NCBI GenBank assembly: GCA_965214565.1
Contig: OZ243951.1
Coordinates: 2,046,001-2,110,000, forward strand
Source: VXYK01 sp965214565
GTDB lineage: Bacteria; Actinomycetota; Acidimicrobiia; Acidimicrobiales; Aldehydirespiratoraceae
DNA length: 64,000 nt
Direction: 5' to 3'
Shown: positions 7,213 to 15,388 of the stretch, one piece after another
How the letters are laid out: the number at the start of each line of letters is the position of its first letter
How positions within the stretch are numbered: position 1 is the first letter of the stretch
The notes under the pieces: model-generated
What the model was told of the DNA's origin: nothing
Database searches by the model: none
What the model saw: only the letters and a program-made list of their open reading frames with translations
Position numbers and translations under genes: made by a program

Positions 7213-9439
7213 CCGGAGATTTCGGCTTCGGCATCCGCAAAAGTGGGGGCCCTGTGGCGCTCACCCCAACCAGCACCCAGAATGTGCATGTTCGCGGCCG
7301 ATGCAAACCAACAGCAACCCGATCACCGTGAGCACGACTAATGACAACACCGATGAACCTGACGGATCGGTCACCGTCACGGTGAACGCTGGCACCGGCT
7401 ACACGGTGTCGTCGTCGGCCAGCTCAGCAACGGTGTCCGTGTCTGATGATGATGACCCGTCTCAGACGCCTGAGATCAGCATCACCGCCGGTGGCGGTGT
7501 GACCGAGGGGGGGGACGCGACCTTCACTGTTACTGCGAGTCCCGCGCCCGCAGCCCCTCTTGCCGTGGCCGTTGGGGTGTCGCAGAGCGGGAATTTCACG
7601 AGTGATACAGGTTCGCGGCCGGTGACTGTCCCGACTTCTGGCAGTTACACGCTCACGGTCCCCACGACCGATGACAACATCGATGAACCGGACGGTTCGA
7701 TCACCTCCACCATAAGCTCCGGCACCGGCTACACCGTGTCGTCGTCGGCCAGCTCAGCAACGGTGTCCGTGTCTGATGACGACGACCCGTCTCAGACGCC
7801 TGAGATCAGCATCACCGCCGGTGGCGGTGTGACCGAGGGCAACCCCGCGACGTTCACGCTCACAGCCGACCCCGCACCCGCAGCCCCTCTCGTCGTGAAC
7901 GTTGGGGTGTCGCAGAGTGGGAATTTTACGAGTGGTACGGGTTCGCGGACGGTGACTGTCCCGACCGGCGGCAGCCAGTCGTTCACGGTCCCCACGACCG
8001 ATGACAACACCGATGAACCGGACGGTTCGATCACCTCCACCATAAGCTCCGGCACCGGCTACACGGTGTCGTCGTCGGCCAGCTCAGCAACGGTGTCCGT
8101 GTCTGATGACGACGACGACGACCGGCTTCCTAGTATCTTTATTACGGCGGGCGGTACTGTGACCGAGGGTGATACCGCCAATTTCATTGTGAGTGCCGAC
8201 CGCCGTCAGAGTTCTGGTTTGTCGGTGAGTGTGATGGTCTCCCAGCTCGGAGATTTCGCTCCACAGGGGCAGACGGGCACGCGTACATTGTCAATCCCGA
8301 GTAATTCTGACCGCACGACCTTCAATGTGCGCACGATCAATGACAGCGTCGATGAACTCAACGGAGAGATCATTGCCACTGTGTTGAACTCCGGCACGGA
8401 CTACACAGTCTTTTCGGGCCGCGGTAGAGACACCGTAGCGGTCCTTGACAACGACGCCGCACCTCCGCCGCCGCCACCGCCACCGCCGCCGCCACCGCCG
8501 CCGCCTCCTCCTCCTCCTCCTCCTCCACCACCACCACCACCGCCTCCGTCAACACCGCCTCCGTCAACACCGCCTCCGTCGACAACACCGCCAACAACAC
8601 AACCTGTTGTTCCCCCGGTCGTCGTCGTCCCTGTTGCAGCAGCCACGTCCACGACGACCACATCTACGACGATTCCATTCGATGTGATCGTGGTACGACC
8701 GCCGCGGATCACCGTGACGGGGGGGGATCCTGTGTTCGAGGGCCAGTATGCGTTGTTCACGATCAACTCGAACCGGGCCCCGGCAACTGATCTGCTGGTC
8801 AATGTCGATGTTCAACGCGACGGTGACTTCGTGGCATCACGAAACCTCGGCCCCCAATCGGTGCTGCTGCGCGGAGGCGAAATCTCTGCGATACACGCCG
8901 TACCCACCCTCAACGGGACCCGCGACGAACCCGACGGGTCTGTGACCCTGACCATCACCCAAGCCGGCAACCCCGATGAATACTCGGTGCACGAACCCTC
9001 CGCTGCAACGGTGCTCGTGTATGACGACGACTCCCCCGATGTGGAGGCGGAGTTCGTCGATGCAACCCTCGTCGGGTCGACCGCGTCACAAGGAGGAACA
9101 ACAGCTGAGGCCGGCACCGGAGCCGCAGTCGGGGGCGTGACAATTGTCGAAGCTGCCCCCACCACAACGCCGACCACCTCCACGACCCCGACCTCCACGA
9201 CCTCCACGACAACGTCAGCACCGGAGCCCCAACAAGAGCAGTTGGACCTCAGCGGCAGGGACGACCAACGCGAGAGCGTGACCGTGATAGACGACGACCC
9301 TCCCAACCCGCTCATCAGGATCCTTCAAGTCTTGTTGATCCTGCTGATCCTGGCATTGATCGCTGTCATGCTGTTTGAACAGCAGCGGTTTCAGGGTCCA
9401 GGTTCCGGTAGCGGCTCAGATCGTGTGAGGGTCGAGTAG
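7190..9439 (+). CDS. Calx-beta repeat surface protein, C-terminal part with polyproline stalk and membrane anchor
   Basis: The continuation of the preceding Calx-beta protein in another frame. The first 40 or so residues (7190-7310) are scrambled by two more frame changes, and family sequence resumes at PITVSTTNDNTDEPDG. Further Calx-beta domains lie at about 7470-7780, 7800-8115, 8130-8450 and 8695-9030, separated by runs of Asp. A run of about 30 prolines (8461-8550) and Thr/Pro linkers form a stalk. The end is a membrane helix LILLILALIAVML with a short basic tail, so the protein is probably anchored with its repeats outside. GTG 7190 is probably not a real initiation site if the break is a sequencing error or recent mutation. 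Confidence 0.7.
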   Translation: MSVTITTDRRFRLRHPQKWGPCGAHPNQHPECACSRPMQTNSNPITVSTTNDNTDEPDGSVTVTVNAGTGYTVSSSASSATVSVSDDDDPSQTPEISITAGGGVTEGGDATFTVTASPAPAAPLAVAVGVSQSGNFTSDTGSRPVTVPTSGSYTLTVPTTDDNIDEPDGSITSTISSGTGYTVSSSASSATVSVSDDDDPSQTPEISITAGGGVTEGNPATFTLTADPAPAAPLVVNVGVSQSGNFTSGTGSRTVTVPTGGSQSFTVPTTDDNTDEPDGSITSTISSGTGYTVSSSASSATVSVSDDDDDDRLPSIFITAGGTVTEGDTANFIVSADRRQSSGLSVSVMVSQLGDFAPQGQTGTRTLSIPSNSDRTTFNVRTINDSVDELNGEIIATVLNSGTDYTVFSGRGRDTVAVLDNDAAPPPPPPPPPPPPPPPPPPPPPPPPPPPPPSTPPPSTPPPSTTPPTTQPVVPPVVVVPVAAATSTTTTSTTIPFDVIVVRPPRITVTGGDPVFEGQYALFTINSNRAPATDLLVNVDVQRDGDFVASRNLGPQSVLLRGGEISAIHAVPTLNGTRDEPDGSVTLTITQAGNPDEYSVHEPSAATVLVYDDDSPDVEAEFVDATLVGSTASQGGTTAEAGTGAAVGGVTIVEAAPTTTPTTSTTPTSTTSTTTSAPEPQQEQLDLSGRDDQRESVTVIDDDPPNPLIRILQVLLILLILALIAVMLFEQQRFQGPGSGSGSDRVRVE
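7401..8115 (+). repeat. 330-bp tandem DNA repeats inside the Calx-beta gene
   Basis: The segment ACACGGTGTCGTCGTCGGCC recurs at 7401, 7731 (one mismatch) and 8061, an exact 330-bp period corresponding to one Calx-beta domain. The acidic linker and the start of the next domain are almost identical at the DNA level. That indicates recent domain duplication or recombination. Confidence 0.85.
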
Positions 9440-9493
9440 CTCAGCGAGTAGCCCAAGCAGCGCCACCGCTGGTAACGGGGTGCATGCTGTTGG

Positions 9494-9541
9494 TTCGGCC
9501 TGCAGCTCATTCGGCCTGCAGTTCATTCGGCCTGCAGTTCG
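9494..9541. repeat. Three 16-bp tandem repeats at the lysR 3' end
   Basis: TTCGGCCTGCAGTTCA (with one or two substitutions) occurs three times in a row from 9494, 9510 and 9526. The rightmost copy encodes the last residues (GELQAE) and leads into the stop of the LysR gene. The other two lie just beyond the stop, so the end of the gene was tandemly duplicated. Confidence 0.85.
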
Positions 9542-10383
9542 CCCACAATGTCGGAGATGAGTTCGGTCGCCACGACGGAGGGTTCACCCGCCGCGGCGCG
9601 CGCCACATACGTCGAGTCCGGGAGCGGGGGAATCGACTCGGCCCGAGGCCACCGGACCAGATCACCTTGCATGGAACTGGAGCTCTCGGCGAGGACCGCT
9701 ACCCCCAGCCCTGCCTCTGCGGCACCAATGACGCTTGCCGCGCTCGGTCCCGAGAAGGCGACCTTGAACGGTATGGCTGCGTTGGTGAGCGCCTGTCGCG
9801 CGAGCGGGCGGTAGAACCCGCCCTCGCCGAAGGTGATCAGAGGAACGACACCATCGCCGTACTGGCTGTCCGGGGCGCACACCCAGATCAGCGGATCCTT
9901 CCAGAGGGCCTGGTCCTGTGGTCGCCGGTCCTTCTCGAGCACCTGCAGCACGGCGACGTCGAGCTCGCTTCGGTCCAGCATCGAAGCGAGCCTGAACGAC
10001 CGGTCGACGAAGAACTCGATCATTGTTCTGGGATGGATGCGGTTGAAGCGCGAGAGCACCGCGCACATGCGCGCGGTGCTGATCTCCTCGGGCGTGCCGA
10101 CTTTGACGGTGCCGCTGAGCTCAGAGCTCTCGAGCCGGCGGACAGCTTCGTCGTGTGTGCCGACGATTGTCCTGGCGTACTGGAGGAGTTCCCGTCCGTC
10201 GCGTGAGGGCCGCAGCGAGTGTCCTTCGCGGATCAGCAGGCTGCGACCGACTTTCTCCTCCAAGCGCTTGACCTTCCAACTGACCGCTGACTGGCTGATG
10301 TCCAGTGACTCGGCTGCTCGGGTCATGCCTTTGAGGTCGACGACGGCGGCGAAGGTCCTCAGCGATTCGATGTCCAACTGCAT
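9523..10383 (-). CDS. LysR family transcriptional regulator
   Basis: A 286-residue LTTR. The N-terminal winged helix-turn-helix spans MQLDIESLRTFAAVVDL through MTRAAESLDISQSAVSWKVK. The effector domain follows (SGTVKVGTPEEISTARMC, then VAVLQVLEKDR and GEGGFYRPLARQALTNAAIP). I use ATG 10383, where the family fold begins. The -10-like CATGCT sits 6 nt before it and no ribosome site is visible. A candidate T-N11-A binding site lies immediately upstream. LTTRs normally control the divergent gene; here that is only a 43-codon ORF. The ligand is unknown. Confidence 0.85.
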   Translation of the reverse strand: MQLDIESLRTFAAVVDLKGMTRAAESLDISQSAVSWKVKRLEEKVGRSLLIREGHSLRPSRDGRELLQYARTIVGTHDEAVRRLESSELSGTVKVGTPEEISTARMCAVLSRFNRIHPRTMIEFFVDRSFRLASMLDRSELDVAVLQVLEKDRRPQDQALWKDPLIWVCAPDSQYGDGVVPLITFGEGGFYRPLARQALTNAAIPFKVAFSGPSAASVIGAAEAGLGVAVLAESSSSMQGDLVRWPRAESIPPLPDSTYVARAAAGEPSVVATELISDIVGELQAE

Positions 10384-10392
10384 CGGCTGAGC

Positions 10393-10407
10393 ATGCCACA
10401 TATGCAT
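10393..10407. promoter_or_regulatory. Candidate LysR-type operator (T-N11-A)
   Basis: ATGCCACATATGCAT is a dyad (ATGC-N7-GCAT) containing the T-N11-A core of LTTR sites. It lies 10 bp upstream of the lysR start, in the divergent region, where autoregulation is usual. Support is from motif and position only. Confidence 0.4.
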
Positions 10408-10442
10408 GACAACAGTTGGCAATAACTATCAAAAATATATGG

Positions 10443-10471
10443 TTGTGTCATGACGGTATGGGGGCGATAAT
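10443..10471 (+). promoter_or_regulatory. Promoter for the 43-codon ORF
   Basis: TTGTGT (10443-10448) and GATAAT (10466-10471) are separated by exactly 17 bp. The ATG at 10478 is 6 nt after the -10 box, placing the transcription start on the start codon. Confidence 0.5.
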
Positions 10472-10477
10472 ACAGCC

Positions 10478-10609
10478 ATGACCATCACCCCGAATCCGTC
10501 GACGGTTACCACAGCAGCGCTCCGCACGGCGCTTGGTCCCGGATTTCAGTTCGGTGGAGTGTCGGACAGCACTCTGCGTGTGATCAGCCGACCCCAAGAA
10601 GTCCACTGA
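10478..10609 (+). CDS. 43-residue micro-ORF divergent from lysR
   Basis: ATG to TGA encodes 43 residues, starting MTITPNPSTVTTAALRTALG and ending RVISRPQEVH. I do not recognise a family. It has a good 17-bp-spaced promoter with leaderless geometry and takes the place where an LTTR target normally lies. It could be a small regulated peptide or the stub of a longer target gene lost by deletion. A short tandem repeat (AAGTCCACTGAC twice) spans the stop, which fits a deletion or slippage junction. Confidence 0.35.
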   Translation: MTITPNPSTVTTAALRTALGPGFQFGGVSDSTLRVISRPQEVH

Positions 10610-10748
10610 CCAAGTCCACTGACAGCAGCATTTCTCTGAAGCACAGTCACAGTCTGGTTGTGGCTCAGTCTGGTGATGGGTCTCCCCCTTCCCATCGCCA
10701 ACCCAGGTAGCGCCCCGCCGGTCAGCTTCCCCCAGCGACCGGCCGGCG

Positions 10749-11417
10749 CTACCAAATTCTTCGTGCAGCGGCCCAGCGGCTCAGCTCGTTGCGGTTCGAG
10801 AGTTGGAGTTTGCGGAGCACCGCCGATGCGTGGGTCTCGACCGTCTTGATCGAGATCGACAGCCGACGGGCGATCTCCTTATAGGTGTAGCCGCGGGCCA
10901 GATGCCTGAGGACCTCCTGCTCGCGTGGGGTCAGCCGGTCGAGGTCGTCATCGGAATCCTCGTCGGTCCGGGCTCCGCCGGCGCTGGTTCCGTCGGCGCT
11001 GAAGGCGTCGAGCACGAATCCTGCCAGACGGGGCGAGAAGACCGCATCGCCGTTGCTCACCCGGATGATCGCATCGACCAGGTCATCGCCGGAGATCGAC
11101 TTGGTGACGTAACCCCGGGCGCCCGCCCGTACCACGTTGATCACATCGGTTGCCGCGTCAGACACCGACAGAGCCAGAAAACGGGTGTCGAGGAGGCCCG
11201 AGGCGACCGCTTCGATGACCTCCCGGCCCGAACCCGAGGGCAGGTGGACGTCGAGCAGCACCACATCGGGCCGCCACTGTTCAATGGCCTCGACCGCCGA
11301 GGCCACATCGTCGGCCTCAGCAACCACATTCACCCGGTCGCCAAGCTCGACCCGCACCCCGCTGCGAAACAGCCGATGGTCATCGACGATGACGACCCTT
11401 GGAACTGCAGCGACCAT
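10749..11417 (-). CDS. LuxR/NarL-type response regulator
   Basis: A 222-residue response regulator. The receiver domain has the acidic pair in VVIVDDHRLFR, the phospho-acceptor Asp in VVLLDVHLPSG and the lysine in GYVTKSISG. After an Asp-rich linker comes the LuxR helix-turn-helix LTPREQEVLRHLARGYTYKE with ISIKTVETHASAVLRKL. It should be a DNA-binding output activated by phosphorylation. No histidine kinase is next to it, so it is an orphan here. ATG 11417 is preferred because TACGGT lies 6 nt upstream. A TTG at 11447 is the alternative. Confidence 0.88.
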   Translation of the reverse strand: MVAAVPRVVIVDDHRLFRSGVRVELGDRVNVVAEADDVASAVEAIEQWRPDVVLLDVHLPSGSGREVIEAVASGLLDTRFLALSVSDAATDVINVVRAGARGYVTKSISGDDLVDAIIRVSNGDAVFSPRLAGFVLDAFSADGTSAGGARTDEDSDDDLDRLTPREQEVLRHLARGYTYKEIARRLSISIKTVETHASAVLRKLQLSNRNELSRWAAARRIW

Positions 11418-11497
11418 TCCCTCACCGTAGCTGCCGAGCGTCGGCAAGCTCTATTGACAGCTGCGCCTGCCGCCTGCCTGACCGGCATCATGGTCCC

Positions 11498-11902
11498 TCA
11501 CCCCGGGTGAGCGTCACGGCGACAGAAGCGGTAGTCACGCTCAAGCTCGGCGTTGCGGAACGGCACCACGAGTGACAGGAAGCTGTACACACGCACGAAC
11601 CGGCCAAGGGCGTCGCGAAATGTGTCCTGGTCGTCTTCGGTCAGCGCATTGAAGCGGTCAACGGCCGGTTGCATGGCTGCGTCGATCTGGGCGTGGGTGC
11701 CTTCGCTCAACAGCAGGATGGAGGCCCGTTCCATCTCGCCCTGATCCAGCACGTCGAACCGGTCGAGTTCGTGTCGGGTGTCGAACAGCAGGTTGGGGTT
11801 AGTGGGCGGGGCGACGGTCTTTCCGTGGTAAACGGCGAACGCTTCGCGAATCTCGTCAGCCTCATTGACGAAATCAACGACGAATGTGCCTGTCTTGCTC
11901 AC
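11498..11902 (-). pseudogene. hsdR: C-terminal remnant of type I restriction enzyme subunit HsdR
   Basis: This 134-codon frame carries the end of an HsdR motor subunit: KTGTFVVDFVNEADEIREAF, then APPTNPNLLFDTRHELDRFD, LTEDDQDTFRDALGRFVRVY and the terminal ELERDYRFCRR. These are hallmarks of the region after the helicase core in DEAD/DEAH-type HsdR proteins. The nuclease and helicase domains are missing. Similarity stops right at the GTG, and the upstream DNA is unrelated. The matching N-terminal and ATPase piece lies on the same strand at 15389-15840, in the correct order. The gene was therefore split and partly deleted. No hsdM or hsdS is in the window. Confidence 0.75.
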
Positions 11903-11918
11903 GCTCTCGGTTGCCGGG

Positions 11919-11955
11919 ACGAATCGTGCATATCAACCCCCGGCGGACCAACTCT
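11919..11955. repeat. 37-bp repeat, copy 1 (decayed promoter/operator)
   Basis: 34 of 37 bases match 16531-16567, the promoter-operator of the RelE-type module. In this copy the palindrome and the -35/-10 boxes are mutated (TTGGTC and CACGAT), and no antitoxin gene follows. It abuts the broken hsdR remnant, so it looks like a scar of a lost toxin-antitoxin locus. Confidence 0.7.
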
Positions 11956-12042
11956 CGTGCTCGCTGGCAATGGCTGCTACTGCCTCTGCGATGGGCCGAT
12001 GGTAGGTCGACGGCCCCAAAGCGGTTCCGACGAAATCTGAGA

Positions 12043-12846
12043 TCAGTCCGTTGCGGCGGAGCGTTCGTCTGATCGTTTCCGATTCTCGGCGACCGAGTTC
12101 TCGCTGCCAGAATCCAACACCGATTTGCGGACGTAGGTCACGATGATCTGGCGGATCTCGCGCGCCGCCAGGATCGCGAGAGTATCTGAGCGCGTCGATG
12201 GCTCGCCACTCGGCCCAACGGTAGTTATCGGATTACTGAGTACCAGTTCACGGTCCGGGTGGTCTTGGAGATCAGTGTTGTACCAGACGAGCGTGCCCGC
12301 GGTCTGGCTACCGTCGGTCAGGGAGCATTCAAGATAGACGTAAGTTTCGTCTGGTTGCTCGGTGCGGAAGTACCTATGCCAGACGGACTCGTCGGACAAC
12401 GATTTGCCGAGTAGTTTGGCGAGGAGGCTATTGGGCCACGCTCGGTTGGCGACCGACCCTTCGGACAACGATTTGGCAAGGAGGTTTTTGGGCCACGCGC
12501 GGTAGGCGATAGCGACCGCGAGTCCTGAGGAGACTGACAGAAGTACCGCCGCCCATATCCCGACGTACGCGAGTCTGGAGTTGCTTTCGAGCAGGTAGCT
12601 CTCCGTCTCGCGCAGAATCTGAACGATGCTTGGCGAGTGATCACGCACGAATGGAACTGCTTGTGCGAGTCCGTACAGCGTCAGAGCTGCGGCATTGGCG
12701 AGCATCGCTACGACGACCAGGTTCGCACCTTCGACCGCTGTAGACAATGGGCGTGTGGGAACGGTTCAGCGACGGACTACGTAGTAGCAGTAGCCAGGAA
12801 TCAGAAGGTAGATAGCAACGAGCAGTCCCGCCAAGGTGCTGGGCAT
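12043..12846 (-). CDS. DUF6338-type membrane protein with an in-frame TGA at codon 27
   Basis: From ATG 12846 the frame encodes MPSTLAGLLVAIYLLIPGYC, the first membrane helix with the PG motif expected at the start of DUF6338 proteins. It then reaches a TGA (12768-12766) and continues in the same frame to 12043 with further helices and a soluble C-terminal domain. TAGCCT lies 7 nt before ATG 12846, so that is very probably the real start. A restart at TTG 12747 would give 234 residues lacking the first helix. The gene is probably inactivated by a nonsense change. An internal duplication of about 60 bp (12385-12505, SLSDESV/SLSEGSV) also marks it. Function of the family is unknown. Confidence 0.6.
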
Positions 12847-12856
12847 CGGTTAGAGG

Positions 12857-12991
12857 CTACTGGCGGGAGGACCTTTGGTGACTGCTTGGAGGCTTCGGTA
12901 TTGAGCTTTTCGGGCGTGGTGGCGGAGGGACATTCCGCGGAGCGGCTCCGCGTTTCGAGATCTCTGTCCCGCGAGTTCCCTGGTCTGCCAT
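12857..12991 (-). CDS. 44-residue Pro/Arg-rich small protein upstream of the DUF6338 gene
   Basis: ATG 12991 to a stop 10 nt before the DUF6338 start. The product is MADQGTRGTEISKRGAAPRN followed by a proline-rich, basic tail ending SSHQRSSRQ. TAGTCT stands 7 nt before the ATG, the same leaderless geometry as many genes here. The two genes may form a unit. I do not recognise the family, and the reading could be fortuitous. Confidence 0.35.
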   Translation of the reverse strand: MADQGTRGTEISKRGAAPRNVPPPPRPKSSIPKPPSSHQRSSRQ

Positions 12992-13330
12992 GCGTGGGAG
13001 ACTACCAGAAATTCCGTCCTGCGGGAGGCCTCTTGCCGGCTCGGGTCCAAGCCCTGGGAGTGGTGGATCCACGGCATGGGCACACTCCAACTGGTCGAGT
13101 CCCGCATCGAGTGACATCCACGGAGGTCGTCTCCTCAACGCGACAACCATCCACAGACTGCAGGCGCTGTCTGGTCCCAGGTCCGCGACTCCTTGGCTTG
13201 ATGCGACAGTGGTGCTGGGGTGGTGCCGTGTGGTCGTTGCTGGGTCAGTTCGTCTTTGGTACTGTTCAACCACTTGCCGTGTCGAGGCGACAGCTTCCCC
13301 CCAGATTCGTTTGATTTGATGGAGGTTGTC
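12992..13330. other. Intergenic DNA left of the coiled-coil gene
   Basis: About 340 bp without a supported gene. From about 13265 rightwards it resembles the region upstream of the second coiled-coil copy near 21670, so it marks the left edge of that segmental duplication. The shared piece includes CAGCTTCCCCCCAGATT and TTGATTTGATGGAGG. Confidence 0.5.
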
Positions 13331-13738
13331 GTGACGGTGAGTGAGGAACAGCGGCTTGAGTTGTTCCACCGGTTGAGTGAGCAGATTGGAGAGGGGGCTG
13401 CGAACACGCTGATGGAGTCTTTACCCCCTTTTTCGTGGCACGATGTCGCTACTAAAGACGATCTCCAGGCTCTCAAGGATTGGACTGAGGTCAAGTTCGA
13501 GCGGGTCGACGCGCAGTTCGTTGCGTTGTCGGCCGAGTTTCGGACTGCGATCGCTGAACTCTCCGTGAACATGACCAACGAGATCGCGGGCCTCTCCAAG
13601 GAGATCTCCGGTTTGTCCAAGGAGGTCTCCGGCCTGTCCATGGACAACGCGAGACAGACCTGGGTGTTCGTGTCCACGGTGGCTGCCCTTGCGGTGGCTG
13701 TGTGCGCGACGATCGCCGGCGGCGTGTTCTTCGCCTGA
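13331..13738 (+). CDS. Coiled-coil protein with C-terminal membrane helix, copy 1
   Basis: A 135-residue protein starting at GTG 13331, 7 nt after GGAGG. The N-terminal part (SEEQRLELFHRLSEQIGEGA) and WHDVATKDDLQALKDWTEVK form an amphipathic region. Heptad-like repeats follow (EFRTAIAELS, GLSKEISGLSKEVSGLS), then a C-terminal helix WVFVSTVAALAVAVCATIAGG. The layout resembles small coiled-coil membrane proteins of the DUF1640 type, but I do not claim membership. A second copy at 21751-22158 is nearly identical. Function is unknown. Confidence 0.7.
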   Translation: MTVSEEQRLELFHRLSEQIGEGAANTLMESLPPFSWHDVATKDDLQALKDWTEVKFERVDAQFVALSAEFRTAIAELSVNMTNEIAGLSKEISGLSKEVSGLSMDNARQTWVFVSTVAALAVAVCATIAGGVFFA

Positions 13739-13809
13739 CATCCGTGGCATGTGTCCGGGTTGGTGTGCCGGAGTTGAGGGCCGCAAGCTACGCGGCGGGT
13801 GTGTAGAAG

Positions 13810-13941
13810 AACCCCGAACTGATCGGCCACCGACGCGATCGCCTCCCACCGCGAACCGCAATCCCGCTGGGTCTCCAACACCATCCACACCGCCCGCTCA
13901 CGCAACCCATCTGGATACTTCCCCGGCGTCTCTGTACTGAT
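13810..13941 (-). pseudogene. IS3-family transposase OrfA fragment
   Basis: The minus strand encodes TPGKYPDGLRERAVWMVLET and SRWEAIASVADQFGV. This is the typical start of an IS3-family OrfA helix-turn-helix protein (K/RYPxELRERAVRMV...W.AI.SVA...G). The similarity ends after about 45 residues and no OrfB follows. It is a short scar of an insertion sequence between the coiled-coil gene and the HNH gene. Confidence 0.65.
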
Positions 13942-13990
13942 ATAGCCCCACCCTCTCAAGGATCAGAGCCCGCGCAATACCCGGTGAGGT

Positions 13991-15169
13991 TCAGTTCGTC
14001 TGGCGGTTTGGCGGGGGTCTGAGTTTGTATCTGCCGGTGTTGGGGTGTTTGTACACTTGCCAGCCGTGGTCGTGGATTTTGTGGTGGCAGTCGTCACATA
14101 CCAGTGCGAGGTTGTCAAGGTTGGTGGGTCCGTTCTTTGACCACCAGACAATGTGGTGCGCTCTGCACCACAGCGGGTTGGCGCCGCAGCCGATGCAGTG
14201 TTGGTCTCTTGCGATCAACGCGATGCGTTGGGCTTCGGTGGCGGTGCGTATCCGGCGCCCGAGCCACATGTCTTGAGCCTTGGTGTCAAAGATCGACGGC
14301 AACAAGTTCGCTTCCAGCGCCAGGCGGTGCAGCTCAACGATCGGTATTGATGACCCGTCAGCCAACCGGGGGTTGTCGAGTTGTTGTTTCAACACATCGA
14401 AATCGGCGATCACCAACAGATCAGTACCCGCAGACTTGCCGTCACCAGCGGGTTGACATATTAGTTCTGCCAACGCGTCAGCCATCCGCTGCTGCGGCGT
14501 GGCACGGTTGTCAGGATCTTCGCGATGCCACAGTTGTCGTTCCTTAGCAGTCAACGCAGTAGCGATACGTGCTCCGGTGATCTGGTCGAACTCGCCGCTC
14601 AGCACGAACATGCCGGACTCTGATGATTCGAAGATGCGGGCTTTGCGCTTGGAGCGTTGACGATCCAACAACGCTTGCCCGTCATCATCAGTCATGTCTT
14701 GTTGATGGCGTTTCACAGTCCGGGCGAACTCATCGAACGGCTCGCTGTTGGCTGCCTCGACCAGCATCTCTTCATCTATCGGGCTCTCACCAGACGCACG
14801 GGCGATCAGCCGGGCGTGACCCACAGGAATCTCACCAGACTCGAGTGCGTCGCTGGTCGCAGGCAACTCTGACAACCGCTCGGCGGTCTCGACGTCGCGT
14901 TTGGCTTCACGCTTGGATGCCTGCAACTCGTCACGAACCAACCTCTGCGCGTCGCCTTTGCTGTGACGGCGGCACAACTCAGCCAACGCCCGAGACCTCA
15001 TAGCCGCCAGCCGAGACTCCGCACGGCCCAACACCTTCAGATGCGACCGCAGCGCCTCATCCGACATCCCCACCTCATCAACCCTTCCAACACAAACCGA
15101 CCCGGCGGCACCGCAGCCACCGACACGAACAGAGGGATCCAAAAGACCCGAGGCAAGGACTGATTCCAT
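13991..15169 (-). CDS. DUF222 / HNH endonuclease domain protein (13E12-repeat type)
   Basis: A 392-residue member of the actinobacterial DUF222-HNH family. The long helical DUF222 region includes SDEALRSHLKVLGRAESRLA, and LPATSDALESGEIPVGHARL. It is followed by an HNH nuclease: CIGCGANPLWCRAHHIVWWS, then LDNLALVCDDCHHKIHDHGW with zinc-type cysteines. Such genes occur in many copies in actinobacteria and often behave as mobile elements. ATG 15169 is chosen because TAGTGT is 7 nt upstream; GTG 15187 is possible. It lies inside the block that separates the two hsdR pieces. Confidence 0.85.
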   Translation of the reverse strand: MESVLASGLLDPSVRVGGCGAAGSVCVGRVDEVGMSDEALRSHLKVLGRAESRLAAMRSRALAELCRRHSKGDAQRLVRDELQASKREAKRDVETAERLSELPATSDALESGEIPVGHARLIARASGESPIDEEMLVEAANSEPFDEFARTVKRHQQDMTDDDGQALLDRQRSKRKARIFESSESGMFVLSGEFDQITGARIATALTAKERQLWHREDPDNRATPQQRMADALAELICQPAGDGKSAGTDLLVIADFDVLKQQLDNPRLADGSSIPIVELHRLALEANLLPSIFDTKAQDMWLGRRIRTATEAQRIALIARDQHCIGCGANPLWCRAHHIVWWSKNGPTNLDNLALVCDDCHHKIHDHGWQVYKHPNTGRYKLRPPPNRQTN

Positions 15170-15388
15170 GAACCCAACACTAGACACAGGGTATGACAGT
15201 GACCCTTGTAAACCCTTTAAATATCATAGAAAAACTTGACAGTGGGTCTGTTGCTTCGACATGGTGATACCAGCAAGCGGCCCAGCCGGAGAGCGTGTCT
15301 GGTATCCCATGGCCACCGCGTAGTCGGTGGTGCGCTCGCGTTGTGCTGCGATGCCGAGACCGCTACGCGGGTGCTCTTAAAGGTCGAG

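Noticed and set aside
8401..8802. Antisense frame coding for a poly-glycine protein
   Set aside because: It is only the reverse reading of the polyproline tract of the Calx-beta gene.
12766..12768. In-frame TGA of the DUF6338 gene as a second selenocysteine codon
   Set aside because: It follows a membrane helix in a basic stretch (VVRR), with no redox partner cysteine; nonsense mutation is simpler.
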